A stretch of DNA of 36,695 bases from Brevipalpus yothersi. Lineage: Eukaryota > Arthropoda > Arachnida > Trombidiformes > Tenuipalpidae. Position 1 is the stretch's first letter. Each line of letters begins with the position of its first letter. The position numbers and the translations under genes were made by a program. Location: NCBI GenBank assembly GCA_003956705.1, contig QZCP01000439.1:1-36695 (forward strand). The letters are read 5' to 3'. This document shows, in pieces, positions 1 to 12,393 of this stretch. The notes under the pieces are model-generated. The model made no database searches. It saw only the letters and a list, made by a program, of their open reading frames with translations, and was not told where the DNA came from.

Positions 1-47
<47 letters not shown>
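1..47. repeat. (GA)n microsatellite at left window edge
   Basis: 47 bp of uninterrupted GA, cut off by the window start, so true length is unknown. Confidence 0.98.
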
Positions 48-51
<4 letters not shown>

Positions 52-1026
52 CACAGAGATGATGGATGAACCTGTGACATTTTTGTGTATGTCTTCAATT
101 TCATGCTCAAATTTTTTCCCTCTAGATATACAAGTTTAAAACTTAATAGCATTCCTCTATCTTCTTGGTCAATGGTCAACATTCATTTTTTGATGAAAAA
201 ATATGACCTGTTTTCACACTGTTTGCTTGATAGAGGAGATTTTTACGCTTTTCCTTCTCTGTTCTTGGAAAAATGTTTTCCCTTTTTTCCTGATATTCTT
301 CTAAATTCACTGAAGACAGCGTTGGTGCACACGAGGTGCAAGAAATCATCCGTATGTACCTATTGTGTTTGGAAAGTTCTTTTGATGATAGGAAAAGGGG
401 ATGAAAGAGAGAGAAGATATTTTTATTTGCTCCCATCAGCATCTCTTTTGTCTTACCTATTCTGCCCAAAGTAACAGATATATAAGTGAGTTACCAAAAT
501 TATCTTTCAAGACGTATAAAGGTGAAGAAGGTAAAAGGGTAGAAACATATACAGAATTGGGAATACCTTTGAGGTAAGGTTAGGTATGGCTTTTGTGTGC
601 ATGTGTGTGGGATGAAAGAGAAAAGTTGATAAAAATTGGAATATGTTTCAGTTGATATTTTGAATATATATGGAGTTTGTCTTCTTTTTTCAGTCACTCT
701 CTACCTCATGGTATGTGAGGTTGTTTTTTCAATGTGATCTTGTACCAGAAGTTATCTATACACACATGAATATTCGAACGAGAGAGAGAGCGTGTGTGGA
801 GATCGAGTTCATATTTGAAGAATTCTCTGGATGTGTGTACTTGAATACACTCCTCACTCTTTCCATGCTGAAAATATATAGACATATATATAAGATAATG
901 TACTCAAAGGAACGTGATCAAATTCAGATGATGCTATTTGAAGTTGAAAGCTAGAGCAGAACTACAAGTACTACTGCAGCAACTGAAAGTGCAGTTATGT
1001 ATGTATATATGTATATATGTTAGAAC

Positions 1027-1048
1027 AAAGAGAAAGAGAAAGAGAGAG

Positions 1049-1108
<60 letters not shown>
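1027..1108. repeat. Imperfect (GA)n array with GAAA variants
   Basis: About 80 bp of purine-only sequence; GA units mixed with AAAG interruptions, suggesting an older array. Confidence 0.95.
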
Positions 1109-1461
1109 CAGAAAACATATTGAACACAGGGCATAGAGGACAAAGAGTAGAAAGCTCTGGCGTATGAGATATTCTGTAGTCAGTTTTTATTGTGAAATAA
1201 CATTATACATATACTTATATCAGCAAGAAATATGTGCTCTGTATTCTAGGTCCATGAATGGCCTTCCCATTGTGCGAAAAGTATTCACAAGGAACAGCTC
1301 TACAAGGCGGAAAAGAAAGAGCAAGAACAGTAAAAAGGTGAATATTTTGTAGACTAAACAGAAATAGGAGGGAATATCAAGGAATACTCAGGAATATCTA
1401 GAAATGAGAGGCTTTCTGATTCACATGATCTACTGGTACATTTATATTGAACCAGAAACAG

Positions 1462-1464
<3 letters not shown>

Positions 1465-1494
<30 letters not shown>
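1465..1494. repeat. (GA)n microsatellite
   Basis: 30 bp pure GA preceded by a CGAGA interruption. Confidence 0.95.
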
Positions 1495-1497
<3 letters not shown>

Positions 1498-1894
1498 AAG
1501 GGAAAAAATGATGGTCATGGCAGAATAATTCTGATATCGTTTAGTTTTGATCTCTTGCAGTGTTCTCTCATCTCTATCTCATTCACATTTGGATTCACTT
1601 CATAGCCACTTGATTTTTTGGTGGCAAAAAGCGTAGATTATGTCGTCATGCTCTTGATCTTGATTATGATTCACCTTGAAGCAATTCTGTCCACCATGTT
1701 TCCATATGTACTGATGAAAGTATTCGGGCTATATATATATCTGATAAATGTGGTGGACGGTTATTTAATTTCCATTCACTTACATACATCTATCGCTAAC
1801 TTTGAGATGGAGTTCTGACAAATTTCTGAATTCAGATATACGGTTGAAACGACGATTAGATTCTTCTCCTGGAGAGGATGACTCTCGCTCTTTG

Positions 1895-1902
<8 letters not shown>

Positions 1903-1937
<35 letters not shown>
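1903..1937. repeat. (TC)n microsatellite
   Basis: 35 bp pure TC; purine strand is the minus strand here. Confidence 0.95.
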
Positions 1938-1939
<2 letters not shown>

Positions 1940-2507
1940 AGAAAAATTTGGATCATTTAATAGAAAGCATGATAGAAAAAGGTACAAAAATGATTTGAAA
2001 TTCATGAGATGTCTATCATATGACATGAATTGGGAGCTTCTCGAATCATGAGCCGGGTGTTCATGGAAGATATTGGCAGAATGAAATTGTGTATTCCCTC
2101 AACTTTCTTCATATGTTTCATTATATTGAAATCTCTCTTGAGATGTGTCCAAAGGAATACTCTAGTAGAAGCAAAATTCTTTGCCTTTTCTCTCTTCTTC
2201 TCTTTTCTCCGCTCACTTTTTCCATAACTTTCGACATGCCAAAGGACATATTTTGGTCTCACAGATTTTCTCCTGACATGTACACACAAAAACTATGAAA
2301 GACCTACATATAGACACATGAGAGCAACATGGAAGGGAAGAAGATTTTGATAAATTTTAGCCTTCAATATCCGACAAGTTGCTAAAATGATGTTCTTGCT
2401 AGTCAATTTTTTGGATCCATTTTTTATCATGTCTTGAAAAGTTTTTTTTCACTTTCACTTTTCTCTTCTTTATTCTTCACTCTTCAACTCATTTATTCGC
2501 CCACTTT

Positions 2508-2510
<3 letters not shown>

Positions 2511-2575
<65 letters not shown>
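2511..2575. repeat. (TC)n microsatellite
   Basis: 65 bp pure TC within a longer pyrimidine-rich tract (about 2430-2640). Confidence 0.97.
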
Positions 2576-2577
<2 letters not shown>

Positions 2578-4019
2578 CTCTTACATCTACCTTTATATCA
2601 CTTTGGCTACTCTTGTATTCCCATAGCTTTCTCACGATAGATTGAATTTATTATCTATTACTTCCATCCTGTTGCTCTTTCAATTTATTCACCCATCACC
2701 ACCTTCCTTGGTCTACCTCACTTCATTCTGGTCAATATTCAGTCAACCATTTAGCATACTGTGGGCCAGTTGGGGGTGGTGGAAAAAGGAGTGGGAAGGG
2801 TGAAAAGAGGAGAGAGTGAAAAAATTTTTATTCCACCAATTTTATCGCTTTTGATACAGAGATAGAGAGAGAGAGAGAGAGAAGAAAAAATGTACATTAA
2901 AAGTGATAGAATGAATAATAAATGAGCATGAGTAACCAAGTGAATGTTGAAACTCTTCATTTAGGCCACATTTTTACCTGATGTTGACTTCATTTCCGTT
3001 TCTTGTCATCGATTCCAAGTGAATTGGATGTGCAAACTACACTTTTCTCTCTCTCTTTTCTTATTCAGTATTTCATCCTATAGCTTCTTTGTACAAACCA
3101 GAGATAAATAGGTGAAGGAAACCCCTAACGTGATATTAAAACTCCATCCAGCATGATGTGATAGTGAACAATTTATCTGAACTTTCTGTCCAATGACAGG
3201 GCTGAAGCCTAATGAAGTATATTAGGCTCTTGATGGAAATTTTTTCTTCTTCTTTACATCTATCTTCCTCTCTCTCTAGTCTCAATCTTCTTGATACTTC
3301 ATTTAATCAATGATCATCATCTATAAAACTCAACTAATGAACCTACATTATACATTGAATCATCATCATGAAATCTGGTGAATTTTATCTCCACCATTCT
3401 GAATGCGATTGCTCAGAATACTGAAGATTATAATGCCATTTACCTATGCTCATGTTAACCTGATACGAAGTAAAGGGAAGATTTTTTCTCAGAATTCGTT
3501 CGAAAGTCTCTCTTTACACATTTCACGGAACTATTCCTTCTTCAATGCTCTCTGCTCCATGGTGCTACTTCCACATGATACTTTATTTTCCGGATAAAAG
3601 AATTTATCTGAATAGCTATTTCTCTCGATTCCACTTTTTTCATTCAAACTTGTCGCTCTTCCTCTCTCACTTCACTGAGAACGATGCAAATTTTTACTTG
3701 AAAACAGTTGAAATTTTTTCGCTCAAGTCACGTTGCAATGAACTTTGAAAATATCATGCTGCTATAAATGTATATATGTGCCTACATGTAAGTAAATATG
3801 TTCCCACAATGCATACACATGCGAAAGATTTGAAAAGAAAATCCACTTTGAACAGGGAAAGCATTTATTTATCCATGAATAGGCTTCTAATTGAGCAAAA
3901 TTGTACTCCAGTGATCGGGTTGAGTATGAGAATTAGAAGAATAGTCTAAGCTTCATCATTCTCATCAGTTTCTTCACTCAAGCCTTCTCTCTCTTCTTCT
4001 TTCTTTCTATTTTGATGCT

Positions 4020-4022
<3 letters not shown>

Positions 4023-4058
<36 letters not shown>
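4023..4058. repeat. (GA)n microsatellite
   Basis: 36 bp pure GA. Confidence 0.95.
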
Positions 4059-4064
<6 letters not shown>

Positions 4065-4397
4065 GGGGAGTGAAAGTATTTGGATCTAAATTGATTTATA
4101 TCGCATGGACTTTGGCAATTGAAAAGCATACTAATAAGCAGTGAGAGGATTATAAATCATTTTGGAAATCAACCGAGTGAAAGATTCTTCTCCCTCTCTC
4201 CATCCTCATCTCAATTGAAGAGAAAGCAGCAAGATGAGAGAGAGAGAGGGAGAGAGCAAAGTAGTGTAAAGATTGTGGAAGAAAGAGCAATTGAATAGAA
4301 AATAGTAGGACGTAAAAGATTGGAAGAACTGTAGGCTGTTCCATAAGTGTATGTGTTTCGATGAATGAATGAATAAATGAAACTAACATACAGAGGG

Positions 4398-4401
4398 AAA
4401 G

Positions 4402-4473
<72 letters not shown>
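4398..4473. repeat. Compound (AAAG)n-(GA)n microsatellite
   Basis: About seven AAAG units run directly into about 50 bp of GA, a compound array consistent with slippage from one repeat type to the other. Confidence 0.95.
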
Positions 4474-4479
<6 letters not shown>

Positions 4480-5784
4480 GGAATTCATTGCAGATATATT
4501 TGGAGAACAAAAATTACTCATCTATCTGATTTTTTTTCGCTCTCCCCTCCTCCTTCTTCCGATTCATTCTCAGAATATTTATCTATCTTCTACTCTCTCA
4601 ACAACAACATTTGGGAAGGCTGAATGTTGAAAAATGGAGAGAGAGAGAAAGAGCAAAATGTGGTGAAAAATTGATGAATCAGTATGGCTACGAATCACTA
4701 GCACGATCTTTTTTTCGAAGTAAATCCTTTTTCGCCAGCCAACATTGACTTATATGTTCAGTAAACTTGGATATTGAAGTTCAGTAAACATTGAAGTATT
4801 GAGTGGCTGGGAGGAGTATGATATTGAACTGTCACTAGATTCATATCGGAGATGAATTTTTTGACATTCCAGTAGATGAATAGTTTTGATGGGTTAAAGA
4901 GTGAAAGAGTAGAGAGAGATAGAAAGAGAGAAACAGAATCGATCATGAAAATATTTCCAAGAAGATCTTCATTTATCCTCATTTTGGTGGACATATTTCA
5001 ATCACATAACTCAACTCATTTGCTGACTGAATTCTTGGTGGTGTATATTATTAGCCTTGGTGATCCATTTGTCTTCCAAGAATTTGGTAGATTTCATTTG
5101 CTTTCTTGTTCTTAGAATTTTTTAGGTCATTCTTTTTTGTCACATCATTGTCTATCGATTTTCATGTTTTTGAGTATTTTTTTGCGAGTCGAGGAAAACA
5201 ACTGACAATATGCTCATGTGTGTATGTAAATTCATTTATTGAAAACTTTCCAAATATGTCATCACAAATTAAGATCAATCGGTAGAGTATACATGCATAT
5301 ATATATATATTCTTATGAATGGCGCAATATACTAATTGATTGAATATTTTCCTTATAAAACAATTTCATTCTCCTAACAACTCTATTTTGTATGCGAATG
5401 TGAGTACACTATGGGAACGAGAAATCAATGAAAAATATTGGATAGCAAGGAGATGGAATTTTGAAATCTTTGCAAAAAAAAATAATTGTTCACATATTTC
5501 ACTCATACATTTCATAAATATGAGAAGAGGAGAGATAAATACTTATACATCATTCATATTTGATGCATTTCTTGAGCATTTTCACTCATTTTTCAATTCC
5601 CGTTAAATTTTGAAGTTTGACTTGAGAAAGAGAAGAATTTTTACTCATCTTCTTCTGCCACTTATATAATATATGTGTGCTGGTTAAATCAATCTTGCCT
5701 CCACAATCATGACGTGACATTGTTTGAGGAATAAATTCTAACCAAAATAGACAAATATATCCGACATCTTCAACTTTTCAGTAT

Positions 5785-5789
<5 letters not shown>

Positions 5790-5819
<30 letters not shown>
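5790..5819. repeat. (TC)n microsatellite
   Basis: 30 bp CT/TC run. Confidence 0.95.
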
Positions 5820-5824
<5 letters not shown>

Positions 5825-6575
5825 TTTTCCAGAGACTGCTAATAATTTCTTAGTATCACATGAGTTCTTTTTTCTCATTTGGAATCATTTTTTTCTTCTT
5901 CTTCTATCTTCCCACTATCATTTTGACTTGGGAAAGGAAGTGAAAACTGTGTTCTTTTCCACATCAGTGCTGTAGCTTTTTTGCTTCTTTTTTTGCTCTC
6001 CATTCTTTCTCTAGTTTCTAGTTTCTTCTTACTTTCTATCTACTGACTATTCCTGGGTATGAACTAACCAATCTATCCAATGATTTTTACTTTCTATCCA
6101 TCTTTGAAACAGTTTACTTACCCACATTAGAGAGAGAGAGAGAAAAATAGAAAGGAAGAGTGGGAAAGACAATGCTTGGCTATAAAACATTTGCTGCTAC
6201 AGTCACAAATTGGTTGAGAAAAAGTAATACTTCAGAGGAATAAGATAGAAAAAAAGAACAAGTAGAAGTACAAGAAGTACAAGAGACTGGACATTCCTTT
6301 CTCTCTCAACTTTGACCAGTTGGTTTTGGTGAATCACCTACTTTTTTGACCAAATTTTTGTACAACAACAACCATAACGTTAATCGATATAGCTTTTGGT
6401 CATAGAATGTGTATTCTTTGCTTTACTTTCTCCATCCTTTTTCCTGTTATGTGTGTTAAGTTAAGTGAGTATATTGCTCTTTGGTTACTTCATTAAATTG
6501 GGATTTTATCGGCCATTAGTGAGAAACTTTGAGAAATGATTGAAGGGTTTTTATCGATAAAGTATGTGAAAAGGA

Positions 6576-6593
6576 AGAGAGAGCGAGAGCGAG

Positions 6594-6626
<33 letters not shown>
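6576..6626. repeat. (GA)n microsatellite with GAGAGC units at one end
   Basis: Three GAGAGC-type hexamers at the left edge precede about 26 bp of pure GA. Confidence 0.95.
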
Positions 6627-6629
<3 letters not shown>

Positions 6630-7724
6630 TGATCATTTGCTGAAGCTTTTAATTCGTTTCCTTATTGTCACACAATTTACGAGCAAATAATCTAACTCTA
6701 TTACATGGTCTATGATAAAAATCTAGAATAAAGAAGCACAAAGATGGATAAGCCAAGTGCAGTTGCTTTATTTTGCTGTCCATCCATTCATAGTACAGGA
6801 CTTAATGCAAACTGATTTTGGCTTGTGTTGGACAAGATCAAGTGAAGCTTAGCCTGAGAGTGACAATAGAAAATGAGAGCATGAAAAACTAACTACTATT
6901 TACCATACTGAATCCTACTAAATTGATAACGATAGACAGCTTTGGTAGGCCCTCTCTCTCTCTCTTTCAGTATACTGCTTAGTAGATAGTATTCTTACTC
7001 CTAGTACGGAACAACAGCGGATGTTTTGCTAGTCACAGATAAATACTGAGAGAGAAATTAGGCCATGTGATTGTGATGGATGCTGAGAGAATTCTCTGAG
7101 TATTCCTCTTTGTCAGGATTTTCCATTTCTTATCATTTCACATCTACCAAAGCCTCTATCCTCTCTCTTTCACCATACTCACTCTCAGCTCTTGATTTTG
7201 TTATGTATAAGATATCATCCATCCACTGTGTCATGCCCTGAATAAACTACATACACATATTCATTCTTCTTTCGATATTCCACTTCTTTTGATTCCTTTT
7301 TCTATCTTTCTTTCTTTCCCTCTCTCTCACTCACTCACTCAAAAGATACTCATACACTTGTCTGATAGTGATTCTCGATAATGCCCAAAACACTTGGTAA
7401 AAGACAGTGATATTTCTACTGATTGACAGATACAAGAACAAAAAGAATAGAAATGAAGAAGCAATACTATCCGGTAGAATAGAAAAGAGGAATCTCTTTC
7501 ATTTCTCTTCCTTTTCTCATTCTTATTCTTATTCTTTTTCGCACACACATACACACACACAGAAGCAAACTCTTTCCTCTAGCATTGTGTGTAAACGGGG
7601 AAAAACCTGTGTATATATTCTATGTGTTGAATTCTCTATAGCTTCTTCTATTCTTTTATCTGTTATCTACCTTATTTGATCTTTACTCCGCTCACTTTGC
7701 TCAGATGATCAGTCTATTGTATGT

Positions 7725-8766
7725 GTGTCTTCATCGTTTTGCTCTACAGAGAATTATTCTTTTTTTCCTATTTCTTCTCTCTCTCCACTTTCCTATATAC
7801 ACTTACACACAAATACAGATACACACATACTGGCGTTAGAACACATGAACACGTTCTCTGAATACACTTTGGAACCATTGATCTTGGAATCCATGTCCAT
7901 GGAGTGTACACACATTGCGAGAAAGAGTCCCATACAGACACATGAACACACATTTGGTCCATCACACAGGTTCATAATGAAAAGAGATCCAAGAGAAGCT
8001 GATCGCTTGGATGATCCGGAACAATAGTAATCTTCTCATGTCACAATCATTGAGTCCATGGGAAAAAGAGAGAGGAAATCAAACATAAATGTCCACTCAC
8101 TTCAATTGAGTCAATCAGAAACTGTGAAACTTTCTCTCTTTTTACCCCCTTCTTCTTCTTATTCTCCTTATATATATTACTATTATTATTATATTTCCAC
8201 TTCCATTTCTTCTTCTCCTTTTTCACCCATCTACACCGACCTATTGCCCCATGGATGTCCACTTTCATGCATCATATTTCGATTCTCACGAAAGCGTAAA
8301 ACTCATCAGAAGAGTTAGATAAGCGGAAATGATATTTCACATCTGCTTTGGCCCTACTAATACTAATACTACTACTACTAGTACCAGTACTTGTATAAGG
8401 ACCTTCCAAGTGCTTCTAACTAAGTGGATTCTTCTTCGTTACAACCGTTAAGTGCTCTCCAACATCCACCCAGCCACCACCTTTCGTCTTCTACATTACA
8501 TTTCTCAATCTTTCTCTCTCTCTCTCCATCGTCTTCTGTATTCCATAATTTTGCCAATCTTTTTCCAAAGCCATACATCCACCAACATCAATATGGCGAA
8601 ATAAACTCTCTCTCTCTCTCCATGTGTGTATGTGTGCATCCCAGTGTTACTTATAAGTCAGCATCTCCAATTTCACACCACCAGTAAAGATTTTTCCCCT
8701 AGGATCATCATCATCTCTTCTATCACCTCCACTATCATCTGCTATTACTAGCATCAGGGCATCATC
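7725..8766 (+). promoter_or_regulatory. Presumed 5' flank / leader of NPFR
   Basis: No recognisable protein is encoded here. The 300 bp before the NPFR ATG are TC-, CATC- and ACT-rich (for example ACT repeats near 8370-8382), pyrimidine-rich enough to hold a 3' splice site such as CTAGCATCAG ending at 8757. A 5' untranslated exon could therefore lie further upstream. Open frames at 7725-8027 and 8424-8687 exist but are low-complexity or unrecognised and lack a convincing start. No TATA box or initiator can be assigned by eye. The regulatory role is inferred only from position. Confidence 0.3.
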
Positions 8767-10545
8767 ATGACAGTGTATCTTGAAACAGGTAAAATTTCGC
8801 CTGGCCAACAATATGGCAATAAATCAGAACATGTGATAGAATTACTCAAAGAAATACTGGAACATCCAGACAATCGAACCATATCCACCTTCTTTGAGCC
8901 TGATGGCATGTGCACTGATTCTCAAGTGATCAATTATCTACAAAATTATTATTCAACATCAGATGATCATTATTTGAACTCACGACCGGCGCTCAAATTA
9001 CTTTTCTACTGTATATATGCTCTCATATTTGCAACCGGTGTATTTGGTAATATGCTTGTGTGCTATGTTGTACTTCGTAATAAACAAATGCACACAGTTA
9101 CCAATCTTTTCATCACCAATTTGGCACTTTCCGATATTCTGCTGTGCATGCTAACGGTAACACTGACACCCCTCTATTTGATATACTTTCGAGATTGGGT
9201 TTTTGGTGCCCTACTATGTCGATTATTGCCATTTGCTCAAGGTGTGAGCGTATATATATCAGCATTCACATTGATGTCCATTGCCATTGATCGCTACTTT
9301 GTGATCATATATCCATTTAAGCCACGAATGAAGATCAGCATTTGTCTACTAATTGTCACCTCAGTATGGCTATCAGCGGTATTATTGACACTACCGTATG
9401 CTTACTTTATGGACGTTCTACCGGAACATCGTTTATGTTCCCGGCGATTATTGTGCGATGAACGATGGCCAGAGGAAAGTATGCGTCAAGCTTTCGGTTT
9501 TTCTACATCTGTTCTACAATTTGTGATACCATTTACCATCATCAGTTTCTGTTATATACGTGTGTGCGGTAAATTAAGTGTTCGAGCTCGATCTAAGCCG
9601 GGCGAAAAATCATTGCGCAAAGATGAAGTGGAAAAAGAGCGGACCAGGCGAACCAATCGAATGTTAATCGCAATGGTTATCATTTTCGGCTGCTCATGGT
9701 TACCATTGAATATATATAATTTAATATCAGACTTTTTTCCAACCACAGGCCGATGGCCGTATGCTGAGCCATTTTTCTTTCTTGCCCACGCTGTGGCCAT
9801 GAGTTCCACTTGTTATAATCCATTTTTGTATGCATGGTTAAATGAAAATTTCCGAAAAGAATTCAAGCAAGTGTTACCATGTTATTCCAGTGTTGTTCGT
9901 GGATCATCAATATCAATTGTCACCTCTGGTACACAATTGGTACGTAAAACTACCGCCAATTCGGCCAGTGTGGGTGGCGGTGGAGGTGGCTGCGGTGGCA
10001 GTGGTCCTGGTGGCTCAGGATCAAAAATCACTTCCAGTGGTCGAAAAGGTTTTACAAGTGGTGGTGGTGACACAAGTGTGGGGAAGCAGGATGGTAGTCG
10101 TAAAGATAAAGTCAATCATCGCCATCTAAATGATGATCATGATGATATTATTGATGGAACTGATGATGCCAATGCTCTTCTCAATGCTGGCTCACATCAT
10201 CATCATCATCATCATCATTCCAAGAAAGGCTCAAAAAGTTCTTCATTCAAAAATGCTATCGGATTGAAGGTTTTTAGTAGTAATTTGCCAAAAGAAATTG
10301 ATGGCTCTGGTCAAAAGTGTGATATGGATGACCAAGAGGCTGGTGAGGAGGATGAAGAGATTGATCATGAAATGGAGACACACATACAAGAGTTGGATGA
10401 TAATCAAAGTGACCATGAAGAAGAAGCGATCGATACCGTTACCAGTGCCATCAAGAACAATACGTCGGTTCAATTTAGTAGTAAATCAGAGAGCGTCCAA
10501 ATGAAAATTCATAGTAATTCGATTGGTAGCCGGGAAATTTTATGA
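8767..10545 (+). CDS. NPFR: Neuropeptide F receptor (NPY-family class A GPCR), single coding exon
   Basis: A 592-residue seven-transmembrane receptor for neuropeptide F, expected at the neuronal plasma membrane and G-protein coupled. Seen: N-glycosylation sequons at N18 and N36; TM1 about 75-103 with N95; TM2 with D123 in LALSD; C151 at the top of TM3 pairing with C230 of ECL2; Q158 (3.32); DRY at 175-177; W201 in TM4; the NPY-type ECL2 motif CDERWP at 230-235; P255 in TM5; FGCSWLP at 307-313 in TM6; D322 (6.59) and H341 (7.39), both typical of NPY/NPF receptors; NPFLY at 351-355; helix 8 followed by C372, a possible palmitoylation site. The stretches MHTVTNLFITNLALSD and AMSSTCYNPFLYAWLNENF match insect NPFRs as I know them. 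The start is the first ATG after an in-frame TAG at 8749, with A at -3. The roughly 220-residue cytoplasmic tail is unusually long: Gly-rich 403-418, eight His at 477-484, acidic about 519-556. The reading frame has no intron. Family assignment is very secure; orthology rests on recalled similarity. Confidence 0.95.
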   Translation: MTVYLETGKISPGQQYGNKSEHVIELLKEILEHPDNRTISTFFEPDGMCTDSQVINYLQNYYSTSDDHYLNSRPALKLLFYCIYALIFATGVFGNMLVCYVVLRNKQMHTVTNLFITNLALSDILLCMLTVTLTPLYLIYFRDWVFGALLCRLLPFAQGVSVYISAFTLMSIAIDRYFVIIYPFKPRMKISICLLIVTSVWLSAVLLTLPYAYFMDVLPEHRLCSRRLLCDERWPEESMRQAFGFSTSVLQFVIPFTIISFCYIRVCGKLSVRARSKPGEKSLRKDEVEKERTRRTNRMLIAMVIIFGCSWLPLNIYNLISDFFPTTGRWPYAEPFFFLAHAVAMSSTCYNPFLYAWLNENFRKEFKQVLPCYSSVVRGSSISIVTSGTQLVRKTTANSASVGGGGGGCGGSGPGGSGSKITSSGRKGFTSGGGDTSVGKQDGSRKDKVNHRHLNDDHDDIIDGTDDANALLNAGSHHHHHHHHSKKGSKSSSFKNAIGLKVFSSNLPKEIDGSGQKCDMDDQEAGEEDEEIDHEMETHIQELDDNQSDHEEEAIDTVTSAIKNNTSVQFSSKSESVQMKIHSNSIGSREIL

Positions 10546-12393
10546 GATTACACTATTTCGATCATTAAATCAATGATATGGTGGCCATCATTTGGTAGGG
10601 AAAAAGAGGGAAAGAGGAGAGAAAGAGATGTAGAAAAATAGATGGACATTCATGTGCACATTGGGCGTTGATGTGAAATGTTCCATATTGACCAGTCATA
10701 AGAGATGCCTTCAATTCTCTTTGCTCATCAAGATTATATATATATATACAAGCGAATATAAAAATATGTGTATGTATATGAGGATAGTCATACTGTGTAT
10801 GTTGCAGTTGACAAGTTGATATGATCTATACTCAATATGGATGATTTGAGTATATTCCAAAGCTTCTACCATCCATTATCACCGTTATTCACTGATTGTC
10901 TTTTTGTTTCATCTCTCTTTCTCTCCACTCCATGCCCATGTGAATTCTATCATAATCGATTGTCTTAGGTTGAGTGGTAGAGGAAGAGAAAAAGGCGAAA
11001 ATGGAAGAGAAGAGAAAATATGTATATTATATATATATATAAAGAATCTGCATCGTAAATATTCCACCATTGAAAATATTCCCATGATATATAGCTTTAT
11101 GTTTGTATTTCTCCGAATCTCAATCGAATTTGGTACCAAATTTCCATCTCACTCGACTTAACCAAAGTAATTGCCATCATTATCACGTTGATCCAATGGC
11201 AATCCAATGCACCTACACACACCCACTCTCACAGCCCCGACTCATCTAAGGAAAGAGAATCGAAGAATAATCTCTCTCTCCAAATCATAGACTCCAGATG
11301 TAAGTCAAGGGAATTTCTTCCAATTGTTTCAAGACACACTGATGATTATCATCAAACACACACCACTCTCTATCTCCCAAAAGTCACAATCACAATCACA
11401 CCTACACTCTAACTATCAGTCCGATTATATACAGAGGAAAGAAAAACCAAGAACAAAGCCAAAAAATTTTTTTCAGAAAAACTGTCCAAAATTGCTCAAA
11501 ATAATATGATTATAATAACTGATTTCATCATGATTATTTCCATCAAAATTTCCATCATCATCATCATAAAAATTCAAATGTTCGTCCAAACGAATATAAC
11601 TGTAATTCTCTCTCTTTCTGATGTAAAAAGTGCGCTCTTCATCTTCGTTCTTCATACTCTTGAATCTTGATTCGCGCCCAAAAAACGAAAAGTACACACT
11701 GCTTGCTTCCTGCTGCCATCTGGAGAGATGAAATGTCAACAATTTTTTCCACTAAAGTTTCAAGTACAACTGATATTAGGTACATGATATTGATCATGTA
11801 AATCAACGAAAAAGACTTGATATCAATATCTTCAAAAAGTATCAGTTATCGTTCACATAAGAGTTGGATGTACTTCCATCTGGTGGCCACTGGAAGTGAT
11901 GAAAAGTTTTGGCTAAAAAAACTTTTTTTCTGTTAAGAAATTCAATTAGTTCAAAATGTCTTTGAAAAAATTGGAAAAGTACTCAATTTGAACCAATCAA
12001 TTTCAATCACCGAAAACAAATGATATTGATTTTGACAAATTAAATTAATTAATAAAATTCACACTGATGATGATGATAAAACTGAGAGTATTGTCCAAGT
12101 GTTTCGTTGGATGATGGAAAAAAATCCAGAATAAATGCTAAATAATATTGAGCTTCGAGACATGATATCGAATTTTTTTCCCCATCAATTTGCGAACGTG
12201 TAAATATGATTTGGTCACGATTTTTTTCACCCACTGAAGCCGAAGATAAGTATTGATCAACAATTATTGTTTTGAGAAAATTTACCGGATATTAATTGAG
12301 TAGAAACACACACACAATATACAAGCACAAACAAATCGGATCATTGTTATTATTATAATTATTATAATCGGTTTAATGTACATACAATGAATT
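10546..12393. other. Convergent intergenic region / 3' UTRs of both genes
   Basis: This 1848 bp spacer separates the NPFR stop from the zinc-finger gene stop, so the two transcripts run towards each other. On the plus strand, ATTAAA occurs at 10564-10569, and the first canonical AATAAA signals are distant, at 12051-12056 and 12130-12135. For the minus-strand gene the closest candidate is TTTAAT at 12372-12377 (ATTAAA on its own strand), very near the stop. An AT run lies at about 10737-10748 and another near 11029-11040. A short inverted repeat (ACTTCCA at 11872-11878, TGGAAGT at 11891-11897) encloses GTGGCCAC. No gene is supported. Long GA/TC arrays are absent. Confidence 0.5.

Larger units (their letters stand above)
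48..7724. other. Gene-poor AT-rich region with scattered (GA)n/(TC)n arrays
   Basis: I find no supportable gene here. Open frames are short and encode Leu-Ser or Arg-Glu runs from the dinucleotide repeats, or unrecognised AT-rich peptides. Long arrays occur at 1030-1107, 1465-1494, 1903-1937, 2511-2575, 4023-4058, 4398-4473, 5790-5819 and 6576-6626, with many shorter GA/TC runs between them. A short (AT)n run lies near 5299-5310. Confidence 0.6.

Noticed and set aside
1246..1350. Possible exon after TTCTAG at 1249, with open frames through the segment
   Set aside because: Two frames are open over a short distance, neither gives a recognisable protein, and no partner exon is visible.
4150..4521. 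123-residue minus-strand open frame with a Leu-Ser run
   Set aside because: It is produced by translating a (GA)n/(AAAG)n array; the same happens at most other arrays (Leu-Ser or Arg-Glu runs).
7725..8027. 100-residue open frame upstream of NPFR ending in RDPREADRLDDPEQ
   Set aside because: Non-ATG start, low-complexity CACA-rich origin in the first half, and no family resemblance; kept only as part of the NPFR 5' flank.
9882..10115. Minus-strand Pro-rich open frame opposite the NPFR tail
   Set aside because: Shadow of the Gly-rich codons in NPFR.
11876..11893. CTCF-like word CCATCTGGTGGC
   Set aside because: At least two mismatches to the core motif and the inverted-repeat context explains the pattern equally well.
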